Of a DNA stretch of 64,000 bases, positions 44,255 to 52,129 are shown one piece after another. The DNA is from Pontibacter lucknowensis (GTDB lineage: Bacteria > Bacteroidota > Bacteroidia > Cytophagales > Hymenobacteraceae): contig NZ_FTNM01000001.1 in assembly GCF_900156415.1 (NCBI RefSeq), positions 620,001-684,000 of the forward strand. The letters run 5' to 3'. The translations under genes and the position numbers were made by a program. The notes beneath the pieces were generated by a model. The model was not told the origin of the DNA and ran no database searches. It was given only the letters and a program-made list of their open reading frames with translations. The first letter of the stretch is position 1. The number at the start of each line of letters is the position of its first letter.

Positions 44255-44284
44255 CAAATATAGGCATTAAAAACATTTAACAAA
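44255..44284 (-). promoter_or_regulatory. promoter of SusCD pair 2
   Basis: On the minus strand: TTTG (44284-44281), 18 bases, TATATTTG (44262-44255). A good Bacteroidota promoter with about 55 bases of leader to the ATG at 44193. Confidence 0.7.
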
Positions 44285-44430
44285 ACCTTAACAAAGATTC
44301 TTCGTAATATTTTTTTATGCCCTTTAAAAGCCCTCAGACAGCATTGAAAGCCACAAAATGACGTTTACAACACATTGAAGGCCACATCATTTGATAAAAC
44401 AGTAGTCTTAAGATGAAATAACCAATGCAT

Positions 44431-44460
44431 GGCCACCTCTCCAGGTGGTCTCTTTTTTTC
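44431..44460 (+). terminator. orphan plus-strand terminator
   Basis: GGCCACCT, 4 bases, AGGTGGTC, TC and T7: a clear intrinsic terminator for + strand transcription. There is no + strand gene upstream; the nearest DNA is the susC promoter on the other strand. The remaining bases of 44194-44522 hold no ORF. A small RNA of up to about 150 bases could end here, or it is a relic. Confidence 0.65.
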
Positions 44461-44522
44461 AGGGAAAAGCTTGCTTCATACGGAGAGTGTTATAACAACA
44501 ACAGTAGCGTCCGTAACAAAAG

Positions 44523-44909
44523 CTAAACACCGTAACCGCCGGAGCCCCCATAGTTACCTGATTGCGCCATCACGATCGCATGTGCCTGCTGCGCCTCCTT
44601 GATATTATACTCAAATGCCAGCCGCTTGTAATTGATCACATCTACAATGGTACCTATAAAACACAGACCGGCTGTGAACAGGTATAGCAGCCCCATCCCT
44701 ATATGCCCGAGTACAAAACGATGGACACCGGCCACTCCAAAAAATCCGATCACAGCAGTAATGAGCACAAGCAGCGGTTCACGCCGGCGGGATCTGTAAA
44801 CAGAAACGAACTGCTGCGCCTCGTAGTCCGACATAGCGTTCAGCAGGCCTTGTACATAAGCCATCTCATCGGGCTCAAGTTCAGGCATTAAATTAAATAC
44901 ATTAGCCAT
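44523..44909 (-). CDS. TM2-domain membrane protein
   Basis: 128 residues. The TM2 domain is clear: LVLITAVIGFFGVAGVHRFVLGHIGMGLLYLFTAGLCFIGTIVDVI in pieces (about 47-92), two helices around a HRFYLG-like loop (here HRFVLG). A Gly/Tyr-rich tail ends the protein. Function unknown. It follows a DUF2752 gene by 3 bases; the two are often neighbours. Confidence 0.9.
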   Translation of the reverse strand: MANVFNLMPELEPDEMAYVQGLLNAMSDYEAQQFVSVYRSRRREPLLVLITAVIGFFGVAGVHRFVLGHIGMGLLYLFTAGLCFIGTIVDVINYKRLAFEYNIKEAQQAHAIVMAQSGNYGGSGGYGV

Positions 44910-44912
44910 AGT

Positions 44913-45251
44913 TTATAGTTTAGAATGATACAGGTATAACTGGCGTGATTGCACTAACAGCTCCAACACACGCCAGCACAATATAAGCAGAGCAGGCAAG
45001 CCCAGCGGGTGGGCCTGCCAGGAAGAGGCCAGGTCGCCTCTGAATAAATAAGCCACACTATGCCCCAGACCACAGCCCGGGCAGCCACCCTGCCACACCC
45101 AACTGATGGGACACAGGCTGAACAGATGATTGCCTGCAGGCTCCATACCAGCCAGCAGCAGTAAGCCAATTATCCAGGCACCCGCTTCCGGGAGTACCCG
45201 CCAGGCTGCGTAAAAGGCTCTATTTCTGTTAATTCCTCGCATTGCCACCAT
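44913..45251 (-). CDS. DUF2752 membrane protein
   Basis: 112 residues with two to three hydrophobic segments and the DUF2752 signature CPISWVWQGGCPGCGLGHSVAYLFRGD (in two parts), including CPGCGL. The Cys residues may bind metal or form disulfides; function unknown. Start at the first of two ATGs (45251; the other is 45242). Co-transcribed with the TM2 gene. Confidence 0.88.
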   Translation of the reverse strand: MVAMRGINRNRAFYAAWRVLPEAGAWIIGLLLLAGMEPAGNHLFSLCPISWVWQGGCPGCGLGHSVAYLFRGDLASSWQAHPLGLPALLILCWRVLELLVQSRQLYLYHSKL

Positions 45252-45344
45252 AAGGTATATTTAATATCGTGATTGTGCAAGTTATAATACATCCAAATGA
45301 TAACATCTGCCCACATGTCTGTCGTATGACTAGGAAGAATCTAA

Positions 45345-45572
45345 ATGGAGAACTGTATGGAATGCAACGTAGGATTGACTGAACAGAAAGTACGCGTATT
45401 GGCAGGCCTTGCCATTATCGGAGTGGGTGCATACTATAATATAAAGGCATTGTCAGCTATTGGGGTTATACCTATTGTTACGGGCATGCTGCGCTATTGC
45501 CCCGTCAACCAGGCAGTCGGATACAATGGCTGCACCGGGGAGCAACACCGTGTAAAAAGCGCTGTACTTTAA
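45345..45572 (+). CDS. DUF2892 (YgaP-like) membrane protein
   Basis: 75 residues, MENCMECNVGLTEQKVRVLAGLAIIGVG followed by a second helix and MLRYCPVNQAVGYNGC. The RxxxG and CPxNxxxGxNxC patterns are typical of DUF2892, usually a small inner-membrane domain sometimes linked to sulfur transfer. An AGGAAG-like ribosome site lies 10 bases before the start. Divergent from the DUF2752 gene. Confidence 0.88.
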   Translation: MENCMECNVGLTEQKVRVLAGLAIIGVGAYYNIKALSAIGVIPIVTGMLRYCPVNQAVGYNGCTGEQHRVKSAVL

Positions 45573-45625
45573 TTATATGCAAAAGTGGCTATACAGAAGC
45601 TTGGGTTTTACGTACCTATAGCGCT

Positions 45626-46159
45626 ATGAGAAAAATCATCCTGTACATTGCTGCCAGCACCGACGGGTTCATTGCCCGGCCCGACGGAAACATCGACTGG
45701 TTACACGATAAGAAGTACAACATACCTGACGAAGATTTCGGCTACACGGCCTTCCTGCAAACGATCGATACCACCCTGATGGGGCGTAAGACGTACCAGC
45801 AGGTCATGGGTTTCGACATGCCTTTCCCCTACCCTGACCTGAAAAACTATGTTTTCAGTCGCTCCGAACAGCAGGACACGGAGCATGTTTCCTTTGTGAA
45901 AAACGCTGTGGTAGACTTTATAGAAAAGCTGAAGGAGCAGCCAGGTAAAGACATCTGGCTCATTGGCGGCGGACAGCTGAATGCTACAGTCCTCAATGCT
46001 GGCTTACTGGATGAAATTATACTGACATACATCCCGATTGTGCTGGGGAAAGGAATTCCGCTGTTTTCTGCTGATACGGAAGAGCATAAGCTAAAGCTGA
46101 TCCCGACTGAGAACAAACTTTACCGCAATGGCTTCCTGCAGGTGAGGTATAGTTGCTGA
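45626..46159 (+). CDS. RibD C-terminal domain dihydrofolate-reductase-like protein
   Basis: 177 residues from the ATG at 45626; the longer frame to 45497 overlaps the preceding gene. Motifs: MRKIILYIAASTDGFIARPDG, TTLMGRKTYQQV, DIWLIGGGQLNATVLNAGLLDEI and PIVLGKGIPLF. This family has the fold of riboflavin-pathway and dihydrofolate reductases and is a stand-alone NADPH-dependent reductase of unknown substrate (YyaP/YwjB type). It ends 7 bases before a large hairpin. Confidence 0.92.
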   Translation: MRKIILYIAASTDGFIARPDGNIDWLHDKKYNIPDEDFGYTAFLQTIDTTLMGRKTYQQVMGFDMPFPYPDLKNYVFSRSEQQDTEHVSFVKNAVVDFIEKLKEQPGKDIWLIGGGQLNATVLNAGLLDEIILTYIPIVLGKGIPLFSADTEEHKLKLIPTENKLYRNGFLQVRYSC

Positions 46160-46165
46160 TAATCT

Positions 46166-46214
46166 AACACGGAAAGTCCTCAGCTGCATAAGGCAGCTGA
46201 GGACTTTCCGTGTT
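46166..46214. terminator. perfect 21-bp hairpin between convergent genes
   Basis: Arms 46166-46186 and 46194-46214 (left arm AACACGGAAAGTCCTCAGCT plus G) match perfectly around a 7-base loop. There is no T-tract on either strand, unlike the other terminators here. It probably ends or stabilises both convergent transcripts. Confidence 0.75.
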
Positions 46215-46250
46215 CAGGTGCTAGTACGTTAGGGCTTTGATTGGCTGCGA

Positions 46251-46472
46251 TTACAATTCAGGATTTTCCTGATCGGTTTTCCTCTGATCCAGTTCTTTTT
46301 CGGCATCTTCTTTCTGGTGCTCGCGCTCCACTCTTTCATCATCCATCAGCCCCTGGCTAACAGTGTCCGTAAACTGTCTGGAAAAACCGAAACTCGTATC
46401 AACAGTTGGCACATCATAATTTCCAGTATTAAAAAATAATCCTGAAAGGTAGCTTCTTCTATGGCGTCTCAT
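46251..46472 (-). CDS. small hypothetical protein with strong ribosome site
   Basis: 73 residues. The start is supported by AGAAAGGAG about eight bases before the ATG, a strong Shine-Dalgarno for this genome. The N-terminal part (MRRHRRSYLSGLFFNTGNYD) is basic; the C-terminal half is a charged probable coiled coil (DERVEREHQKEDAEKELDQR). No family is recognised. It is convergent with the RibD-type gene. Confidence 0.6.
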   Translation of the reverse strand: MRRHRRSYLSGLFFNTGNYDVPTVDTSFGFSRQFTDTVSQGLMDDERVEREHQKEDAEKELDQRKTDQENPEL

Positions 46473-46590
46473 CTCACACTCCTTTCTATTAAATAACGGC
46501 TGCTCCGCTATGTATTTATAAATAGTTTATACTATGTTATACGTAAATCATGCAATAATAGACTGGATTTATACCTAAATAACGGGCATA

Positions 46591-46630
46591 AAAGAAGCCT
46601 GCCAAACAGACATGTCGGGCAGGCTTCGCA
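46591..46630 (-). terminator. terminator of the DEAD-box helicase gene
   Basis: GAAGCCTGCC / GGCAGGCTTC stem (46594-46627) with a 14-base loop; on the minus strand it is followed by TTTTATG. Confidence 0.75.
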
Positions 46631-46649
46631 AGTAGGGTACATAGTCAGA

Positions 46650-47915
46650 CTATTTCTTCTTTTTAGCCTTGCTTTTCGCTTTCTTCGATTTGGCGGCTTT
46701 TATTTTTGACTCTGTTTCCTCTGCCTCTTTCATCAGGGCTTTCCAGTCAAATTTGGCCTCGGCGCTGAAATCGATGGTTGCCTCGCGGTCTTCAGGGTCG
46801 AGCTGGAGCACTTTGATGTCTTTGGTCAGGTAGGTCTGTATTTCATCAAGCATTGGCTTTTCCTCGGCACTGCAAAAGGACACAGCTATACCTTTGGCCA
46901 TACCACGGCCTGTACGGCCTACACGGTGCACGTAGTTTTCGGGCTGCTCCGGCAGGTCATAGTTCACTACATAGTCCACGCTCGGGATGTCGATGCCGCG
47001 TGCGCTCACATCCGTGGCGATCAACAGCTTCACCTCCCCTTTCTTAAACTTTTTCAGGGCTTCGAGGCGATCTTTCTGCTCTTTGCCGCCATGAATGCTC
47101 ATCGCAGCAATGGCTACGCGCTCCATGGCAGCCACTACGCGCTCAGCCCGCACCTGCGTGCGGACAAAGGCCAGTATCTTTTTATCAGGGTTCTCTTTCA
47201 CAACCCGCTCCAGGAAGAACCGCTTCTCGTCCATCTCCACGTACATCACGGAGTGGTCCACGTTTTTCGAAACCGGATCTTTCGGGGATATCTGAATGCG
47301 CACCGGCTTGTTCACAAGCGAATAGGCAAGCTCCTTGATCTTTTCGTTTATAGTGGCCGAGAAGAACAGGGTCTGCCGCTTGCGTGGCAGTTTGGTGATC
47401 AGCTGGCGGATGTCGTGGATGAAACCGAGGTCGAGCATATGATCCGCTTCGTCCAGCACGAGTGTCTCCACGCGCTCCAGCCGGATGTAGCCCTGGCTCA
47501 CAAGGTCGAACAGGCGGCCTGGTGTAGCCACTAGGATGTCTATACCTGCTTCCAGCCTAGCGATCTGCGGGCCCTGCTCCACGCCACCAAATACACAGAA
47601 GGTCTTGACGCGGGTATGGCGACCGAGCTCTTCAAACACCTCGGTGATCTGCAGAGCGAGTTCGCGGGTGGGCACCATCACCACACACTTGATGCCATCG
47701 GAGCGACGGCGATTGATCTGGTACTGCAGCTTATCCAGCACAGGTATAGCGAAAGCGGCCGTCTTGCCGGTACCTGTCTGGGCAATCGCCAGCACATCCT
47801 CGCCTTTCATGATCGGAGGGATCGCTTTGAACTGTATATCGGTTGGCTTCCGGAAACCCAGCTTACTCAGGCTTTTTTTGATCTCATCGGATATGCGGTA
47901 ATCTTCGAACTTCAT
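46650..47915 (-). CDS. DEAD-box RNA helicase
   Basis: 421 residues. Q motif (FRKPTDIQFKAIP), motif I AQTGTGKT, PTRELALQ, motif II VLDEADHMLDLGF, SAT (FFSATI), motif V ATDVSARGID and motif VI HRVGRTGRG. The last 20 residues are Lys-rich (KAAKSKKAKSKAKKKK), probably RNA-binding. It belongs to the RhlE-like group and probably acts in ribosome assembly or RNA decay. It is monocistronic. Confidence 0.95.
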   Translation of the reverse strand: MKFEDYRISDEIKKSLSKLGFRKPTDIQFKAIPPIMKGEDVLAIAQTGTGKTAAFAIPVLDKLQYQINRRRSDGIKCVVMVPTRELALQITEVFEELGRHTRVKTFCVFGGVEQGPQIARLEAGIDILVATPGRLFDLVSQGYIRLERVETLVLDEADHMLDLGFIHDIRQLITKLPRKRQTLFFSATINEKIKELAYSLVNKPVRIQISPKDPVSKNVDHSVMYVEMDEKRFFLERVVKENPDKKILAFVRTQVRAERVVAAMERVAIAAMSIHGGKEQKDRLEALKKFKKGEVKLLIATDVSARGIDIPSVDYVVNYDLPEQPENYVHRVGRTGRGMAKGIAVSFCSAEEKPMLDEIQTYLTKDIKVLQLDPEDREATIDFSAEAKFDWKALMKEAEETESKIKAAKSKKAKSKAKKKK

Positions 47916-48331
47916 GATAATGCTTTGCTGATTGGCTACTGGTCTTTACGTAAGGTCGCAGCGAATTGTAAAGGTACAGCTTCTTTTTCTGATTCGCTTA
48001 AGGTATGGCCCCGGCTTGCAACGAATGCAACATAGCATCCCTTCAAAGGCTACTCCCCTGCAACAGTTTATCTAAACACTTAATCACCGGCTCGCTTCAA
48101 GGTATAAACTCGCTAAAAGGTATAAGCACATCACCTGGCCGGGATACAGTAAAAAGATCAAAAATAAAGAAGCAAAATAAACTTTTATAATAGCATTACT
48201 ATTATCAAAGAAAGTTGTTATAACTTTGCGGAAACCAATCTCGAATAATGAGCAGCTGCAAAAGGGACAGTAGCATCAAAAAAAGGGAACGGACACTTGA
48301 CACAGGCGTAGTCTTAAAAAGTCATCAGCAC
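47916..48331. other. divergent intergenic region, helicase / export operon
   Basis: 416 bases. The promoter and putative operator of the TetR operon are near 48189-48228. Two AGGTATAA motifs lie at about 48101 and 48118. A 5' extension of the TetR frame from 48248 is possible but not favoured. No other gene is seen. Confidence 0.5.
48189..48228 (+). promoter_or_regulatory. promoter with overlapping palindromes (putative TetR operator)
   Basis: The -7 box TAACTTTG (48221-48228) lies inside the inverted repeat AAAGTT-GTTAT-AACTTT (48211-48227). A second inverted repeat AATAG-CATTA-CTATT covers 48189-48203, where the -33 box would be. TetR regulators usually bind such sites next to their own gene; autoregulation is inferred. 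Confidence 0.5.
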
Positions 48332-49018
48332 ATGAACACGACCAGCATTAAAATAAACCTGAACCACAAAGCTTACATGCGTGACCCGGAGAACACTGAA
48401 CTGGGCCGCCGCATCATCAACGAGAGCATTCGCCTGATCGACGATCTGGGCTTTGAGCAGTTCACGTTCCGGAAGCTGGCAAATATAATTGGCTCTACGG
48501 AAGCTTCCATTTACCGCTATTTTGAGAACAAGCACAAGCTGCTGGTATACCTGGTGTCGTGGCACTGGGCCTGGCTTGACCACTTTGTACTGTTCCACAC
48601 CAACAACATAGCTGATCCGCGGGAGCGCCTGAGCCGTGCCATAGACGTAATCACTTCCTCCGGCATTGACAACCCTGCTACGCTGCACATCAACGAAAGC
48701 GCCCTGTACAGGATCGTGATCGTTGAGGCCTCCAAGGTATACCTGACCAAGGAAGTAGACGATGACAACAAGGACGGTTATTTCCTGGAGTACAAGCGCC
48801 TGTGCCACCATATAGCCGAAATGGTGCTCGCAATAAATCCCGACTACCCTTACCCGCATGCCCTCATCAGCACGATCATGGAGGCAGCCCACCAGCAGGT
48901 GTTCTTTGCCGAGCACCTGCCTTCGCTCACCGAGATCAAGGGCACAAAGCGCTCTCCCCAAGAAACGGCTACTTTTTTAAAACATCTGGTATTTGCGGCA
49001 GTTGACCAGAAAAGATAA
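48332..49018 (+). CDS. TetR-family transcriptional regulator
   Basis: 228 residues from the ATG at 48332; a start at 48248 would add 28 residues without conservation. The HTH lies at about 22-68 (IINESIRLIDDLGFEQFTFRKLANIIGSTEASIYRYFENKHKLLVYLV in pieces). The ligand domain is unlike characterised ones. It is the first gene of the type I export operon, 9 bases before the ATPase gene, so it likely controls it. It contains the palindromic AGGTATACCT at 48735-48744. Confidence 0.9.
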   Translation: MNTTSIKINLNHKAYMRDPENTELGRRIINESIRLIDDLGFEQFTFRKLANIIGSTEASIYRYFENKHKLLVYLVSWHWAWLDHFVLFHTNNIADPRERLSRAIDVITSSGIDNPATLHINESALYRIVIVEASKVYLTKEVDDDNKDGYFLEYKRLCHHIAEMVLAINPDYPYPHALISTIMEAAHQQVFFAEHLPSLTEIKGTKRSPQETATFLKHLVFAAVDQKR

Positions 49019-49027
49019 AACAGACAC

Positions 49028-50767
49028 ATGAGTAAAGCATATAAACATAAACCTCTTTACACGCCGATGCAGCGTTTCTGGCAGCTCCTTGCCGCTGAGA
49101 AACGTGAGATCGTGTACCTGTACATCTACGCAATCGTGGCGGGTCTTATCAGCCTTTCGCTGCCGCTAGGTATTCAGAGCATCATCGCTTTTATTTCGAG
49201 TGGGCAGATCACGGTGTCGGTGGTGGTACTGATCACCCTGATCGTGCTGGGCCTGCTTATAGTGGGTGGTATGCAGATCATGCAGCTGTGGCTGGTGGAG
49301 TACATACAGCAGCGCATTTTTGCGCGCACAGCTTTTGACTTTGCCTTCAGGGTGCCGCGCCTGCAGTCGGAGGCCCTGCATCGCTACTACCCACCTGAGC
49401 TGATGAACCGCTTCTTCGACACTATTTCGTTGCAGAAATCGATGGCCAAGCTGCTGACTGACTTTACCACGTCTGCCATACAGATCGTCTTCGGCCTGAT
49501 TCTGCTATCGTTCTACCATCCCTATTTCATCGTGTTCGGCATGATCCTGGTCATCGTGCTGATCGGCATCCTATATTTTACGAGTCCCCGCGGCATCGAC
49601 ACTAGCATCACCGAGTCGAAATACAAGTACAAGCTGGTCGCCTGGCTACAGGAAATGGCCCGTTCGATGAACACTTTTAAGCTGGCCGGTCAGTCTGATC
49701 TGCCCACCGAGAAGACCAACGGCTTTGTCACCAGCTACCTGAAGGCTCGCAAGCAGCACTTCCGGGTACTGATGACCCAGTACTTCAGCTTTGTGGGTTT
49801 CAAGACTGTGATTACGGGAGGCCTGTTGGTGCTGGGCGCTATCCTCGTGATTCAGCGGGAAATCAACATCGGGCAGTTTGTGGCTTCCGAGATCGTCATC
49901 ATCCTCATCATGACGGCGGTGGAGAAGATCATCATCAAACTCGATACCATCTATGACATGCTTACCAGCCTTGACAAGCTGGGGCAGGTGACCGATATGC
50001 CCCTGGAAGAAGAGCGTGGTGTGGCCATGCCTGACAGAGGACAGGGCTTGTCGATACAGGTGAAGAACCTGCGCTACCAGTACCCGAACGTAGAGGAATA
50101 TGCTATCAACGGCGTTTCATTTGACGTGCTGGCTTCAGAGCGGGTGTGCATCGCGGGCTTTAACCGGTCGGGCAAGTCGACGCTTAGCCAGTTGCTACTT
50201 GGCCTGTACGAAAACTATGAAGGCAGCATTGCCTACAACAATCTCTCGATGCGCGACCTCGACAAGAATAGCATGCGCCGCCTGATCGGTGACAACACCT
50301 CCAAGGAACAGGTGTTTGACGGAACCATCCTGGAGAACATCACGCTCGGTATACCGAACGTACCGATCGAGGACGTGGTCTGGGCGACTGACAACGTAGG
50401 CCTCACCGAATTTATACATGAACTGCCAGACGGCCTGCAAACGGAGCTGACCGGTGGCAGTATTCGTCTGCCGGCCAGTGTGTCGCGCAAGATCATTATG
50501 GCCCGCTGCCTGGTGCTGCGCCCCAAAATGCTGCTCCTCGACGACTTCTGGGGAGGTATGGAGAAGCACGAGAAGCTGCGCCTGATCCAAATGCTTTCGT
50601 CACAAGAGTTCAGCTGGACGCTTCTTATTATCTCCAATGATCCGGAAGTGATGGCCATCTGCGACCGCACGCTGCTCCTGAAAGGTGGGCAACTCGTGGC
50701 AAACGGCAATTACGAAGAGATCCGCCACAGCACACCCTATCAGCAACTGGCCAACCTGACTGTATAA
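49028..50767 (+). CDS. ABC exporter half-transporter with degenerate ATPase motifs
   Basis: 579 residues: six-helix membrane domain (about 28-300), then a nucleotide-binding domain. Walker A is normal (GFNRSGKST, 377-385). The other catalytic motifs are altered. The Q-loop Gln position holds Ser in IGDNTSKEQVFDGTI. The signature LSGGQ is replaced by LPASVS (481-486). Walker B reads LLLDDF, with Asp 506 for the catalytic Glu. The H-loop His is Asn 537 (IISNDPE). There is no N-terminal peptidase domain. With HlyD and TolC partners it looks like a type I exporter, but ATP hydrolysis may be weak or absent, or rely on an unknown partner. Confidence 0.9.
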   Translation: MSKAYKHKPLYTPMQRFWQLLAAEKREIVYLYIYAIVAGLISLSLPLGIQSIIAFISSGQITVSVVVLITLIVLGLLIVGGMQIMQLWLVEYIQQRIFARTAFDFAFRVPRLQSEALHRYYPPELMNRFFDTISLQKSMAKLLTDFTTSAIQIVFGLILLSFYHPYFIVFGMILVIVLIGILYFTSPRGIDTSITESKYKYKLVAWLQEMARSMNTFKLAGQSDLPTEKTNGFVTSYLKARKQHFRVLMTQYFSFVGFKTVITGGLLVLGAILVIQREINIGQFVASEIVIILIMTAVEKIIIKLDTIYDMLTSLDKLGQVTDMPLEEERGVAMPDRGQGLSIQVKNLRYQYPNVEEYAINGVSFDVLASERVCIAGFNRSGKSTLSQLLLGLYENYEGSIAYNNLSMRDLDKNSMRRLIGDNTSKEQVFDGTILENITLGIPNVPIEDVVWATDNVGLTEFIHELPDGLQTELTGGSIRLPASVSRKIIMARCLVLRPKMLLLDDFWGGMEKHEKLRLIQMLSSQEFSWTLLIISNDPEVMAICDRTLLLKGGQLVANGNYEEIRHSTPYQQLANLTV

Positions 50768-50769
50768 CC

Positions 50770-52125
50770 ATGAAAGAGAAAGATCCCTATACCCCATCGC
50801 GGGAGCACAGGGCCATGCAGGCAATGGACATGGTACGCACACCGAAGCTCGGGCGTACGCTGGCTTACTGGATCATCGGTATTGTGCTTTTCCTGATCCT
50901 GATCCTGTTTTTGCCGTGGACGCAGAATATTTCGTCGCGCGGCGCACTCACCGCCCTGAATCCGGAAGACCGGCCACAGACTGTGCAAAGCACCATAGCA
51001 GGTCGCATTGAGCGCTGGCATGTGCAGGAGGGCCAGCTGGTGCAGAAAGGCGATACGATCGTAAGTTTGTCGGAGGTGAAGGAAAAGTTCTTCGACCCGC
51101 AGCTGCTCGACCGCCTGGATGAACAGGTGCAGGCTAAGGAAGGAGCCGCCACAGCTACAAGAGCCAAGTCCGAGGCACTGCAGGACCAGATACAGGCATT
51201 GCGGGAAGGTTTGCAGTTCAGTCTGGATAAGGCGCGCAATAAGATAGCCCAGACACGGCTGAAGGTGCAGAGTGACAGTGCAGACCTGGTAGCGCAGCGT
51301 GTAGAAGTGGAAATAGCCCGCAACCAGTATGTGCGACAGGAAGAACTGTACAGGCAAGGCCTAAAGTCGCTGACTGAACTGGAGGCCCGACGTCTGAAAC
51401 TACAGGAAGCGGAAGCCAAGCTCATTGCCAACGAAAACAAACTGGGCAGCACCCGTGCCGAACTGCAGAATGCCTATACTGAACTGAGCTCACTACAGGC
51501 GGAGTATGCCGATAAGCTCGCCAAAGCTGAATCGGAGCTCAATTCGAACCAGGCCTACCTGTACAGCACGATCGGCGATGTGTCGAAGTTGCGGAGCGAG
51601 TACAGCAGTACGCTGGTGCGCAGCACCTTTTACCAGGTGGTAGCGCCGCAAACGGGTTACCTGGTACGGACGCTTCGCGCAGGTATAGGCGAAACCATCA
51701 AAGAAGGAGAGGCCATTGCCACCATCATGCCCGAGGACCCACGCCTGGCCGTGGAGCTTTACGTACAACCCATGGACCTGCCCCTGCTCTACCGCGGCGC
51801 TCCTGTACGCCTGCAGTTTGATGGCTGGCCGGCACTCGTCTTCTCGGGTTGGCCTAATCTGGGCTTCGGTACGTTTGGCGGCAAAGTAGCTGTGATCGAC
51901 AATACCGCCACCAACGGCCTGTACCGCATGCTGGTGGTGCAGGACCCGGAGCAGGAAGAATGGCCCGAGGCAATTCGCATTGGCTCAGGCGTACAGGGCT
52001 GGGCTATGCTGAACACCGTGCCGATCTGGTACGAACTATGGCGCCAACTCAACGGCTTCCCGCCAGACTACACGGGTACGCTGCCTGTGGATGGCGCCAA
52101 CTCCCAGACCAAAGAAGAGAAATAA
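50770..52125 (+). CDS. HlyD-family membrane fusion protein
   Basis: 451 residues. One membrane helix (about 31-50), biotinyl-lipoyl-like halves (VQSTIAGRIERWHVQEGQLVQKGDTI and VVAPQTGYLVRTLRAGIGETIKEGEAI) around a long coiled coil (about 115-280), then a beta-barrel and tail. It links the inner-membrane ABC protein to TolC across the periplasm. It starts 2 bases after the ABC stop. Confidence 0.94.
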   Translation: MKEKDPYTPSREHRAMQAMDMVRTPKLGRTLAYWIIGIVLFLILILFLPWTQNISSRGALTALNPEDRPQTVQSTIAGRIERWHVQEGQLVQKGDTIVSLSEVKEKFFDPQLLDRLDEQVQAKEGAATATRAKSEALQDQIQALREGLQFSLDKARNKIAQTRLKVQSDSADLVAQRVEVEIARNQYVRQEELYRQGLKSLTELEARRLKLQEAEAKLIANENKLGSTRAELQNAYTELSSLQAEYADKLAKAESELNSNQAYLYSTIGDVSKLRSEYSSTLVRSTFYQVVAPQTGYLVRTLRAGIGETIKEGEAIATIMPEDPRLAVELYVQPMDLPLLYRGAPVRLQFDGWPALVFSGWPNLGFGTFGGKVAVIDNTATNGLYRMLVVQDPEQEEWPEAIRIGSGVQGWAMLNTVPIWYELWRQLNGFPPDYTGTLPVDGANSQTKEEK

Positions 52126-52129
52126 GTAC

